Part shown: piece after piece, positions 1 through 6,939 of the stretch | Position numbering within the stretch: position 1 is the first letter of the stretch | Layout: every line of letters begins with the position of its first letter | Assembly (NCBI GenBank): GCA_026417675.1 | Contig: JAOACV010000018.1 | Location: forward strand, 1 to 12,275 | Source of the DNA: Verrucomicrobiia bacterium | GTDB lineage: Bacteria; Verrucomicrobiota; Verrucomicrobiia; CAIQCK01 | Direction of reading: 5' to 3' | DNA: 12,275 nt | Notes under the pieces: generated by a model | Seen by the model: the letters and a program-made list of their open reading frames with translations, nothing else | What the model was told of the DNA's origin: nothing | The model's database searches: none | Position numbers and translations under genes: made by a program

Positions 1-1
1 G

Positions 2-1579
2 TTCGCACTGCTGTCCTTGGCGCGTATCCCGCTGGACTACTTCCAGACGTATTGGTCGTCGTCGTTGTCGGAAAGGCTGAGCCGGATGTTCCAGTTCCGC
101 ATTTTTGAGTTCCTCCAAACCCAATCGCTGGATTTCTTCCTTAGCCGCAACCCGGGCGAGCTGATGCGTCAGTTGAGCAAGGTAGCACAGGCCGTTCAGT
201 TCCTTCTGTGCGACGCCGTGCTGTTGTCGGTGACCACCGCCATCTTTCTGGTAGCCTACGTCACCTATCTGTTCATGCTGAACTGGCAACTAACCCTGCT
301 GCTGTTGGGCGCCATCAGCTCCATTCCGTTCATCATCGTGTGGTGGATTTATCCCAAGCTGCAGGCGATATCCTTCGAGCGCAACGAACTCGACACGGCC
401 TACGGCGGCCAGATGTTCGAGGGCGTTATCGGCGTGAAGGAGATTCAGCTCAACAACGCCCAAGGTTGGATTACCCGCGCGCTGCGTGAGATGACTGACC
501 GTCTCATCAACATGAACATGACCGTCGTGCGCTGGCAGGGTTTCAGCCAGCAAGCCATGGCTCTTGTCGGCACGCTCACGCTGCTGGTGATTCTCGGCGC
601 GGGCAGTTGGCTGGTGCAGGCCAATTTATTGGCAGGCGGCTGGCCGCAGCTCTTCGTCTTCTACATGCTCGTGCCGAGCGTCTTCTCGCAACTGGTCTCC
701 CTCTGCAGCACCGCCGCGCGCTACCAGGAACTCAGCCCGCAGATCAACGAGGGCTTCGACATCCTCGAAACGCCGCCGCGCGTGATGGACCGGCCCGGCG
801 CGCGCCCGATGCAACCCTTGCGCGACAAAATCGTTTTCCGCAACGTGACTTTCAGCTACCGCCGCGACCTGCCGCCGACCCTGCGCGATCTCAACTTCGA
901 GATCAAGGCCGGCCAGCGCGTCGCGTTCGTCGGCCGGCGCGGCTCTGGCAAGACCACCATCTTCAACCTCCTTTGCCGATTCCTCGAACTGGAGGACGGC
1001 CAGGGCGTGATCGAGATAGACGGCGAGGACATCCGCAACTACACCCTGGCCAGCGTGCGCGCCCAGTTCGGCATGGTCACCCAGCGGCCGTTCTTCAAAC
1101 AAGCCAGCGTCCGGGACAATCTGCTGCTGGCCAAGCCCGACGCCACGATGGAGGAGATCGTCCGCGCCTGCGAGCAGGCCCAAATCCTCGACGTGATCAA
1201 CAGCAAGTCCGACGGCATCCACAGCGGTTTCGACGCCAACATCAACGCCTTCAGCGGCGGCGAGCAGATCAGCATCGCCATCGCCCGTTGCTACCTGCGC
1301 CAGCCGTCCATCATCTTGCTCGACGAGCCGCTGGCCTCCCTCAGCGCCGATGTCGCCAGCGAACTCTTGATCAGCCTCAAGAAACTCACCCAAGGCCGCA
1401 CGTGTATTGTCATTTCCCACGCCCTGCAGGCCGTCGCCGACGTGGACAGAATTTTCGTGCTCGGCTACCGCGACGACCGCCGCGGCCGGCTGGTCCAGCA
1501 AGGCACCCATCAGGAGCTCAAGAGCCAGCCCGGTTACTACCGCGAGCTTTACGAGAAGCAAATCCTCAGCGTGTATTGA
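2..1579 (+). CDS. ABC exporter, fused membrane and ATPase domains (5' partial)
   Basis: The frame is open to the left edge and is homologous from the first codons, so the gene starts upstream; a TTG at 17 is probably internal. About 526 residues remain, against roughly 580-600 for the family, so the first helix is missing. Hydrophobic segments near residues 68-120, 185-205 and 215-240 form the exporter membrane domain. The ATPase domain follows: Walker A GRRGSGKTT (932-958), Q-loop VTQRP, signature FSGGE (1250-1264), Walker B IILLDE with catalytic Glu at 1325-1327, and switch His at 1418-1420. It should use ATP to move a lipid, peptide or other hydrophobic substrate across the inner membrane; the substrate cannot be told. 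The signature is FSGGEQIS where LSGGQRQR is usual, and the D-loop reads LASLS instead of SALD, so this ATPase is divergent, although Walker A, the catalytic Glu and the His remain. Such half-size exporters normally act as dimers. It ends with TGA, 159 bases before the sulfatase. Confidence 0.9.
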   Translation, partial: FALLSLARIPLDYFQTYWSSSLSERLSRMFQFRIFEFLQTQSLDFFLSRNPGELMRQLSKVAQAVQFLLCDAVLLSVTTAIFLVAYVTYLFMLNWQLTLLLLGAISSIPFIIVWWIYPKLQAISFERNELDTAYGGQMFEGVIGVKEIQLNNAQGWITRALREMTDRLINMNMTVVRWQGFSQQAMALVGTLTLLVILGAGSWLVQANLLAGGWPQLFVFYMLVPSVFSQLVSLCSTAARYQELSPQINEGFDILETPPRVMDRPGARPMQPLRDKIVFRNVTFSYRRDLPPTLRDLNFEIKAGQRVAFVGRRGSGKTTIFNLLCRFLELEDGQGVIEIDGEDIRNYTLASVRAQFGMVTQRPFFKQASVRDNLLLAKPDATMEEIVRACEQAQILDVINSKSDGIHSGFDANINAFSGGEQISIAIARCYLRQPSIILLDEPLASLSADVASELLISLKKLTQGRTCIVISHALQAVADVDRIFVLGYRDDRRGRLVQQGTHQELKSQPGYYRELYEKQILSVY

Positions 1580-1738
1580 GCCGCGGTATCGCGGAACCTG
1601 CCTACCATGGCTTCAGCGCGCTGGACCGCGTCACCGACGCTTGACCGGCAACGGTTGATCACCGTGCATTTCTGATTTATTGGCTGGCCCGTCCCCGATC
1701 GTGGTTGCTAATCTCTGCGTCGTGGACCGGCTCATGCC

Positions 1739-2689
1739 ATGAATCTGCCGCTACAGCTTGCTTGCGCCGCCATCACCCTGGCATGTGGCACGTCGTTGGT
1801 CCCCTCCGCCAACGCGGCCGCCACACGCGGTTGGCCTAACATTCTCCTGCTGGTGTCGGATGACCAGCGGTCGGACACCATTGCCACGCTGGGCAACCCG
1901 CACATCCGCACGCCCTACCTTGACCGTCTTGTGCGCCAGGGCGTGGCCTTCACACGCGCGATCTGCCCCAACCCGCTCTGCGTCACCAGCCGCGCGGAAA
2001 TTCTCACTGGCTGCACCAGCTTCCTCAACGGCGTGCCCTACGGCGGCCGCCTGCGGCCCGATATGCCGACGATCGCCGAGACGTTTCGGCAGGCGGGCTA
2101 TCACACGTGGCATGTCGGCAAGTGGCACGTTCACGGCGAGCCGAAGACACGCGGCTACGAGGAAACGCGCGCCCTGTATAGCGGCGGCGGCAAGTTTGAG
2201 AACACGCTGAAGCGCGATCACGCGGGACGGGAGGTCACCGGCTATCGCGGGTGGACCATCAAGACCGCCGACGGCAAACCCGACTTGGAAAAAGGCGTGG
2301 GGTTGACTGCCGAGATCAGCCGACACTTCGCCGACGCGGCCATAGAAATGCTCAACCGCAGGACACCGGAACCATTCTTTCTACACGTCAACTTCACCGC
2401 GCCGCACGACCCGCTGATCATGCCGCCGGGCTACGCGGGCCGGTATGACCCGGCGAAGATTCCGCTGCCGCCGAACTTCCTGCCGGAGCACCCGTTCGAC
2501 CACGGCAACGCCCGCGGTCGAGACGAACTGCTCTGGCCGTGGCCGCGCACGCCGCAAATGGTGCGCGAGGAACTGGCGTGCTACTACGCGGTCATCTCGC
2601 ACATGGACGGGCAGATCGGCCGCATCCTCAACGCCCTGCGGGCCAACAGCCAAGCCGACAACACCATCATCGTCTTCACCTCCGACTAG
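1739..2689 (+). CDS. Secreted sulfatase, N-terminal part up to an in-frame amber codon
   Basis: This encodes a type I sulfatase that would hydrolyse sulfate esters, probably of polysaccharides, outside the cytoplasm. ATG 1739 begins a signal peptide with a likely cut after SANA (residue 26). Active-site residues are in order: metal ligands Asp41-Asp42, nucleophile Cys81 (to be converted to formylglycine) in CVTSRAEILTG, Arg85, Lys128 and His130 in HVGKWH, His223 in PHDP, and Asp316 in FTSD. The next codon, 2687-2689, is TAG. In relatives this position is Asn, His or Gln and binds the metal. The frame then continues without interruption to 3178, so the intact protein would be about 479 residues, a normal sulfatase length. 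As written, translation yields 316 residues lacking the C-terminal subdomain and the last metal ligand, and is probably inactive. CAG to TAG is one transition. The FGE motif has Thr where Pro or Ala is usual. No strong Shine-Dalgarno sequence precedes the ATG. Confidence 0.88.
   Translation: MNLPLQLACAAITLACGTSLVPSANAAATRGWPNILLLVSDDQRSDTIATLGNPHIRTPYLDRLVRQGVAFTRAICPNPLCVTSRAEILTGCTSFLNGVPYGGRLRPDMPTIAETFRQAGYHTWHVGKWHVHGEPKTRGYEETRALYSGGGKFENTLKRDHAGREVTGYRGWTIKTADGKPDLEKGVGLTAEISRHFADAAIEMLNRRTPEPFFLHVNFTAPHDPLIMPPGYAGRYDPAKIPLPPNFLPEHPFDHGNARGRDELLWPWPRTPQMVREELACYYAVISHMDGQIGRILNALRANSQADNTIIVFTSD
2687..2689 (+). other. In-frame TAG inside the sulfatase, at the metal-ligand position
   Basis: Codon 317 of the sulfatase frame is TAG, between FTSD and GLAIGSHGLRGKQN. 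Both flanks are conserved sulfatase sequence in the same frame, with no indel. The position corresponds to Asn282 of human arylsulfatase A and Asn318 of Pseudomonas arylsulfatase, a calcium ligand. nuoM and nuoK in this window also end in TAG, so TAG appears to work as an ordinary stop here. The codon may be a nonsense mutation, a sequencing error or a readthrough site. The sequence alone does not decide. Confidence 0.85.
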
Positions 2690-3178
2690 GGTCTGGCCAT
2701 CGGCAGCCACGGTCTGCGGGGCAAACAGAATATGTATGAGCACACCGTCAACGTGCCGCTGCTGCTGGTTGGGCCGGGCATCCCGCGCGACCGTCTTTGC
2801 GCCGCCCCATGCTACCAGCGTGATCTGTTCCCCACGCTCTGCGAGCTCGCGAGTGTAAAGGTTCCGAAGATTGTCCAAGGCAAGAGCTTGCTGCCCATCC
2901 TCAAAGGCGACGCGGAGTCCCTTTATTCGCAGGTGGTCGCTTACTTCGGCAACGTGCAGCGCATGATTCGCGCGGGCCGGTGGAAGCTGATCTGGTATCC
3001 GCAGATCAACAAGTATCAACTCTTCGACCTCGCAAACGACCCGAATGAAATGAAGGATCTGTCATCCGCGCCGGAACACGCGGCCGTTCTCGCCGGCCTG
3101 CGCGCCAGACTTGAAGCATGGTTGAAGGAAAACCGCGATCCATTGTTCACGGCTGCGGCTTCTCCACGCGCAACGTGA
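2690..3178 (+). pseudogene. C-terminal part of the sulfatase, downstream of the amber codon
   Basis: This is the continuation of the same reading frame, 162 sense codons to TGA at 3176-3178. It carries the conserved GSHGLRGKQNMYEH segment, whose Lys (residue 329 of the joined protein) matches the substrate-contacting Lys302 of human arylsulfatase A. The usual C-terminal subdomain follows, with VPLLLVGPGIP, MIRAGRWKLIWYP and YQLFDLANDPNEMKDL. An ATG at 2732 could restart translation to give 148 residues, with a G-rich stretch about 9 bases upstream, but that product would lack the whole catalytic core. The fragment therefore makes sense only as part of a joined protein, through readthrough or if the TAG is an error, or as a remnant of a recently broken gene. 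The lack of further damage argues for a recent event. Its last 32 bases overlap the 3' end of the convergent transglutaminase-like gene. Confidence 0.8.
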
Positions 3179-5414
3179 ACGACTGCGCGTCAGTCCCGAC
3201 CCCAGCGATTTCGCAGCGCAGTTCGATCTTGAATTCGCCGCCGGCAGAGGCGGTCGGCGGTATGCCGCAGAGTCCGCCAGTGACCGCGTCCAACTTTAGC
3301 CATTCCGGCGCTGTCACCAGCTTCCATTCGGGCTTCTCAATGTTCCAGTAGCCGGCCCAGTAGATTTTGTCCTTCGTGTAGTTTTTGCAGCGCAGGTCGC
3401 CAAGGGAACGGATAACGCGCGGCGCGTAGCGATAAACCTCGCCGACCTTCGCGCTTGTCGGCGGCTGGCTGATGAACTTGGGCCGCGGCACGGCAGCATA
3501 ATCGCTCGGCCCGCTCGCAACGCCTTGCGCGTCCACCGCGACGACGCGGTAGAACGCATTCATCAGCAGTCTCCACACCGGCTTGTCGGTTTCGCCGACG
3601 AAGTTTGCCGGCAGTTCGCGCACCTCGCGCGGACGCTCGTAGCCCGACTCCCAGAGGATCTTGTGCGGCGTGTCGCTGGCTGTGAACCCTTTCTCGTCGC
3701 TGGCATACACGCGCCACTTTACCGGCGGGCGGCCTTGTGGATTCGCCTTCCAGCGGATCGCGCGTCCGGTGGCGTCGCAGCGCACATCCAGCGGCACGCC
3801 CGGCCCTTGCGACGTGAAGGTGAACGCGCGGCTCCACGTTCCCCACAGGCCGTCCTGGTTGCGCGCCCGAACGCGCCAGTGGTAACGCTGGCCGGGATTG
3901 AGCAGCCCGCGCCACGGGATCGCCCAGCTTGCCGTGCCGCGCTGCGGCGTCTTTGAGATCAGCCGGTCAAACGTCGGCGACAGCGGCCACTTCATGTCGG
4001 CGCGGTTGCTGAGTTGGAAATGGTAATCGGCGCCCGTGGCCTTCCAGCGAAAGGTGAACTGCGTGCCTTCGACCTCGCTGCCATCTTTCGGGAATTCCGC
4101 CTCCGGCGCGGCGGGCGGCAGGCTGTTGTTGCGTTCGACCCAGTCAAAGCTCACCCGAACCTTGCGTGGGCCGGGCGATTCATCTTCGTAAACGACGCGG
4201 TTCTCGCCGATGGTCAGCGCGGGCAGCGAGAGCGGCGCCATCTGGAGCAGGTTTTCAACGCGCAGCGACTGGAGCGCGCCCGCCGGTTCGAACTTCAGCC
4301 AGTAGCGATAGCGCGGTCTGCCTTCGGGCGGAAAGAACGGGTCGAGATCGCGGCCTGCAACCGGTTCCCAACTTTTCTGGTCGAACGAGACGGATGCCTT
4401 CGCCCCGCCCCGTGCGTCGAGTTGGCCGCCAACGATGACATAGGGGCTGGCCATCGGCACCACGGGCGCGTCGCCAACCGCCTGACCGGCCTCAGCCGGT
4501 TTCGGCGGCGCATAAATCAGCCGCCCGTTGGCGAGCGGTTCGCCGGCGTGCGGCCCCCAGCCGGTCTTCAGATTGGTGCCGTGGTAGCGGCCCATGTTGT
4601 CCCAGCGCCATGCGAGCGATTCGCCGGGGCGCAAAGTAAGATCCATGCGGTGGCCGTAGATGTCGCGCCAGTCGCCTTCGCGTTTACCCTCATAGATGTG
4701 CAGCGAGGCGGAGAATTGGTCGGTAAGCGGGTCCTCGGCGGCGAGGATGCCATAGGTGTGGGTGCGCTTCATCAAGTCGTGGTCGCGCACGATGTCTTCC
4801 TCGCCGACGATGGTCTCGTTGTCGCGAGCGAGACAAATGATCTGTTCGTCGCCGTCGAGCGAGCGCCACGCCCCGTCAAACCACACTTCGGTCAGGCAAT
4901 GGCCGTGCGGCCTGCCGCGGCGGGTCTTGAGACCGGCGACCTTCCAGAGCTGCCGGATGGTCTGGGCGATGTCGCCGCAGAGGGAGTAGCCATACACGTT
5001 GAACTGCTTGACCGGGTCAATGTTGTCGCCGTCGTTCGGCGTCGCGTGGAACCGGTGACCGATGACGAACCGCCAGATGCCGACCGCGCGCTCGCGGTCG
5101 TCGGCGCAACCGCGCGTAGCCTCGGCAACGATTTTCTCCACCGTCCGCCAGTCGCGGAGGCCGTTGACGATGAGCCACGGATTGGTCACCGGCGTGTCGC
5201 CGATGTTCTCGATGCACGCCTCGCGCATCGCCTCGAAGGCCCGCGACCATGCTGAGTAGCCGATCGGCGTGCGTGTGTTCTCGCCGTCCATCGTCCCACC
5301 CATGCGGATGACGAACTCGTGTCGTGCGGACGTGACCGTCTCAGCATGTCGGTGCGTCGTCGGCGCGGCCGCTAGGGTGACGGAGGGAAGCAAGAGCACC
5401 AACACGGTTTTCAT
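3147..5414 (-). CDS. Secreted transglutaminase-like protein with FN3-like and Ig-like modules
   Basis: This is a 755-residue exported protein. The ATG at 5414 was chosen because it begins a short signal peptide (MKTVLVLLLPSVTLAAA); the open frame runs further upstream but is not protein-like there. Residues about 100-200 form a transglutaminase/papain-like core: Cys146 in YGYSLCGD, His172 in HGHCLTEVWFDG and Asp187 in WRSLDGD make the expected Cys-His-Asp triad. Residues about 436-535 resemble a fibronectin type III module (YHWRVRARNQDGLWGTWS), a second FN3-like module spans about 540-640, and the last 110 residues resemble a putative Ig/cadherin-like module (PEWLKLDAVTGGLCGIPP). A bacterial protein of this kind could be a peptidase, amidase or cross-linking enzyme, or a non-catalytic binder; the substrate is unknown. 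It lies 46 bases downstream of nuoN on the same strand, so read-through transcription is possible, but a functional link is not evident. No good Shine-Dalgarno sequence sits near the ATG. Confidence 0.82.
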   Translation of the reverse strand: MKTVLVLLLPSVTLAAAPTTHRHAETVTSARHEFVIRMGGTMDGENTRTPIGYSAWSRAFEAMREACIENIGDTPVTNPWLIVNGLRDWRTVEKIVAEATRGCADDRERAVGIWRFVIGHRFHATPNDGDNIDPVKQFNVYGYSLCGDIAQTIRQLWKVAGLKTRRGRPHGHCLTEVWFDGAWRSLDGDEQIICLARDNETIVGEEDIVRDHDLMKRTHTYGILAAEDPLTDQFSASLHIYEGKREGDWRDIYGHRMDLTLRPGESLAWRWDNMGRYHGTNLKTGWGPHAGEPLANGRLIYAPPKPAEAGQAVGDAPVVPMASPYVIVGGQLDARGGAKASVSFDQKSWEPVAGRDLDPFFPPEGRPRYRYWLKFEPAGALQSLRVENLLQMAPLSLPALTIGENRVVYEDESPGPRKVRVSFDWVERNNSLPPAAPEAEFPKDGSEVEGTQFTFRWKATGADYHFQLSNRADMKWPLSPTFDRLISKTPQRGTASWAIPWRGLLNPGQRYHWRVRARNQDGLWGTWSRAFTFTSQGPGVPLDVRCDATGRAIRWKANPQGRPPVKWRVYASDEKGFTASDTPHKILWESGYERPREVRELPANFVGETDKPVWRLLMNAFYRVVAVDAQGVASGPSDYAAVPRPKFISQPPTSAKVGEVYRYAPRVIRSLGDLRCKNYTKDKIYWAGYWNIEKPEWKLVTAPEWLKLDAVTGGLCGIPPTASAGGEFKIELRCEIAGVGTDAQSFTLRVEKPQP

Positions 5415-5460
5415 GGCGGCGCACTTGTAACACAGCCCCTCCGACAACTGCCAGACTGCT

Positions 5461-6933
5461 TCAATGACGGATGCCCGGCGCGCGCTCGACGTGTGCGGTA
5501 ACCAATCCCCGGATGCCGGCGACGGCGGTGGAGAGGTTGCTGATGATGCGGGCGGGGGCGATGCCGAGCGCGAGGATGCCGGCGATGAGAGCGACGCAGA
5601 GGGCGCGCGTGGGCCAGTTGAGGATGATGGCGGGCTGGCCTTCGGCGTCGCGGAAGAACGCTTCGCGGATGATGCCAAGATAGTAATAGACGGCGATGGC
5701 GGCGTTAACAACGGCGATGATGACGAGGGCGAGATGGCCTTTGGCGAACGCGGCGGAGAGTAGCGTTAGCTTGCCCATGAAGCCAACGAAGGGCGGGATG
5801 CCGGCGAGTGAGAACACACCGACGACGAGCGTGAGGGCCAGCAGCGGCGCGCGGCGGTGCAGGCCGGCCAATTGTTCGATGGAGACGTTCCTGCCGTCAG
5901 AGGAGACTTTGCAGATCACGACGAAGCAAGCCAGCACCATTAGCAGATAACCGACGATATAGAAGAGCGCGGCGGCGTAGCCCGCGTCATCGAGGGCGAC
6001 GAAGCCCAGCATCGCGTAGCCGGCGTGGGCGATGCCGGAGAAGCCGAGCAGGCGTTTGAAGTCCTTTTGCAGCAGCGCGATCAAGTTGCCGTAGAACATC
6101 GAAGCGGCCGCGAACACGGTCAGGACGACGGCGATGGCGTGGTGCTCCGGCGAGGCCAGCGACACAAAGCGCACCAGCACGGCGACCGCGCCAACCTTGG
6201 CGAGCGAGGCGATCAGGCCGGCCGTTTCATTGGCCGAGCCTTCATAGACGTCGGGCGTCCAGAAATGGAAGGGAAAGACGGCGAGTTTGAAGAACAAGCC
6301 GCAGAATGTCATGACCATGCCCGCGACGGCCAGCGGCGAGTTAATGACGGGCTGGAGTTTGGCGAGCATCGTCGCCAGATGCGTGGTGCCGGTCAAGCCG
6401 AAGAGGTAGCTCAGACCGAAGAGCATGATGCCGTTGGCCGCAACGCCGAACATGATGTATTTGATGGCCGACTCCATCTGGCTGCGCTGGCCGGCGCGTT
6501 CGCGGCGCATCGGAACCATCATGTAAAGGGGGAACGCCGACGTTTCGAGGGCGATCATAAGGCTGATGATCTCCACGCAACTCACGAGCATGACGAGGCC
6601 GCTGACGTTGATGGTGAGGAAGAGATAATATTCGGCCTTCACGTCAGCGCGGATGTCGGCGAGTTCGTCGCTGAGGATCAGGATCAAGGTGAAGCCAATG
6701 GCGAAGACCAGCTTCAAAATTTGGGAGAACAGGTCCACGCAATGCGCGCCGTCGAATAGCGTGGCCTGCTGGCCCATGCAAAGCGCGCAGGCGATGATTG
6801 CCGCAAACGAAGTGACGAGCGCGGCTTTGCGCGTCTGCCGGACGCGGTCCTCGCCGAGACAGATGAAGAACAAGACCAACGCGCCGACGAGCAGCACCAG
6901 TTCGGGGAGGAAGGCCATGATGAAGGTGGGCAT
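5461..6933 (-). CDS. nuoN: NADH-quinone oxidoreductase subunit N
   Basis: This is the antiporter-like subunit of complex I that lies nearest to NuoK in the membrane arm. At 490 residues it has the usual length and is almost entirely hydrophobic helices. The charged residues for proton transfer are all present: Glu130 in LMIALETSAFPLYMM (TM5), Lys216 in FFKLAVFPFHFWTPDVYEG (TM7), Lys246 in SLAKVGAV (TM8) and Lys388 in GFMGKLTLL (TM12). The family segment KRLLGFSGIAHAGYAMLG is at about 293-310. ATG 6933 is taken as the start; a second ATG five codons in (6918) is possible, and neither has a clear Shine-Dalgarno sequence. It follows nuoM after 6 bases and is the last recognisable nuo gene of the operon. 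By family knowledge, quinone reduction at the peripheral arm drives conformational and electrostatic changes that move protons through this subunit. Confidence 0.96.
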   Translation of the reverse strand: MPTFIMAFLPELVLLVGALVLFFICLGEDRVRQTRKAALVTSFAAIIACALCMGQQATLFDGAHCVDLFSQILKLVFAIGFTLILILSDELADIRADVKAEYYLFLTINVSGLVMLVSCVEIISLMIALETSAFPLYMMVPMRRERAGQRSQMESAIKYIMFGVAANGIMLFGLSYLFGLTGTTHLATMLAKLQPVINSPLAVAGMVMTFCGLFFKLAVFPFHFWTPDVYEGSANETAGLIASLAKVGAVAVLVRFVSLASPEHHAIAVVLTVFAAASMFYGNLIALLQKDFKRLLGFSGIAHAGYAMLGFVALDDAGYAAALFYIVGYLLMVLACFVVICKVSSDGRNVSIEQLAGLHRRAPLLALTLVVGVFSLAGIPPFVGFMGKLTLLSAAFAKGHLALVIIAVVNAAIAVYYYLGIIREAFFRDAEGQPAIILNWPTRALCVALIAGILALGIAPARIISNLSTAVAGIRGLVTAHVERAPGIRH

Positions 6934-6939
6934 GTCGTT

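Noticed and set aside
626..1561. 311-codon minus-strand open frame opposite the ABC exporter
   Set aside because: Antisense shadow of conserved ATPase-domain codons; no family features.
1581..1594. CCGCG-GTAT-CGCGG inverted repeat two bases after the ABC exporter stop
   Set aside because: The stem is only five base pairs with no T-run after it, so it is too weak to call a terminator.
1655..1714. Promoter for the sulfatase (TTGATC, TAATCT)
   Set aside because: The boxes are not at a usable spacing from each other and each lacks a good partner.
2687..2689. Pyrrolysine or a genome-wide amber reassignment as the explanation of the TAG
   Set aside because: nuoM and nuoK end in TAG at places where homologous proteins end, and no pyl gene or obvious insertion element is visible in the window. 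Local readthrough is kept as an open possibility.
4014..5255. 413-codon plus-strand open frame opposite the transglutaminase-like gene
   Set aside because: It is antisense to a gene with a clear triad and domains, has low-complexity Arg/Ala/Val-rich composition, and is typical of chance frames in GC-rich DNA.
5415..5460. Promoter for the transglutaminase-like gene in the 46-base gap after nuoN
   Set aside because: The best pair (CTGGCA, 17 bases, GTTACA) matches the -10 consensus in only two of six positions.
5415..5711. 99-codon N-terminal extension of the transglutaminase-like protein
   Set aside because: It overlaps the end of nuoN, is Ser/Pro-rich and not protein-like, and would bury the signal peptide that starts at 5414.
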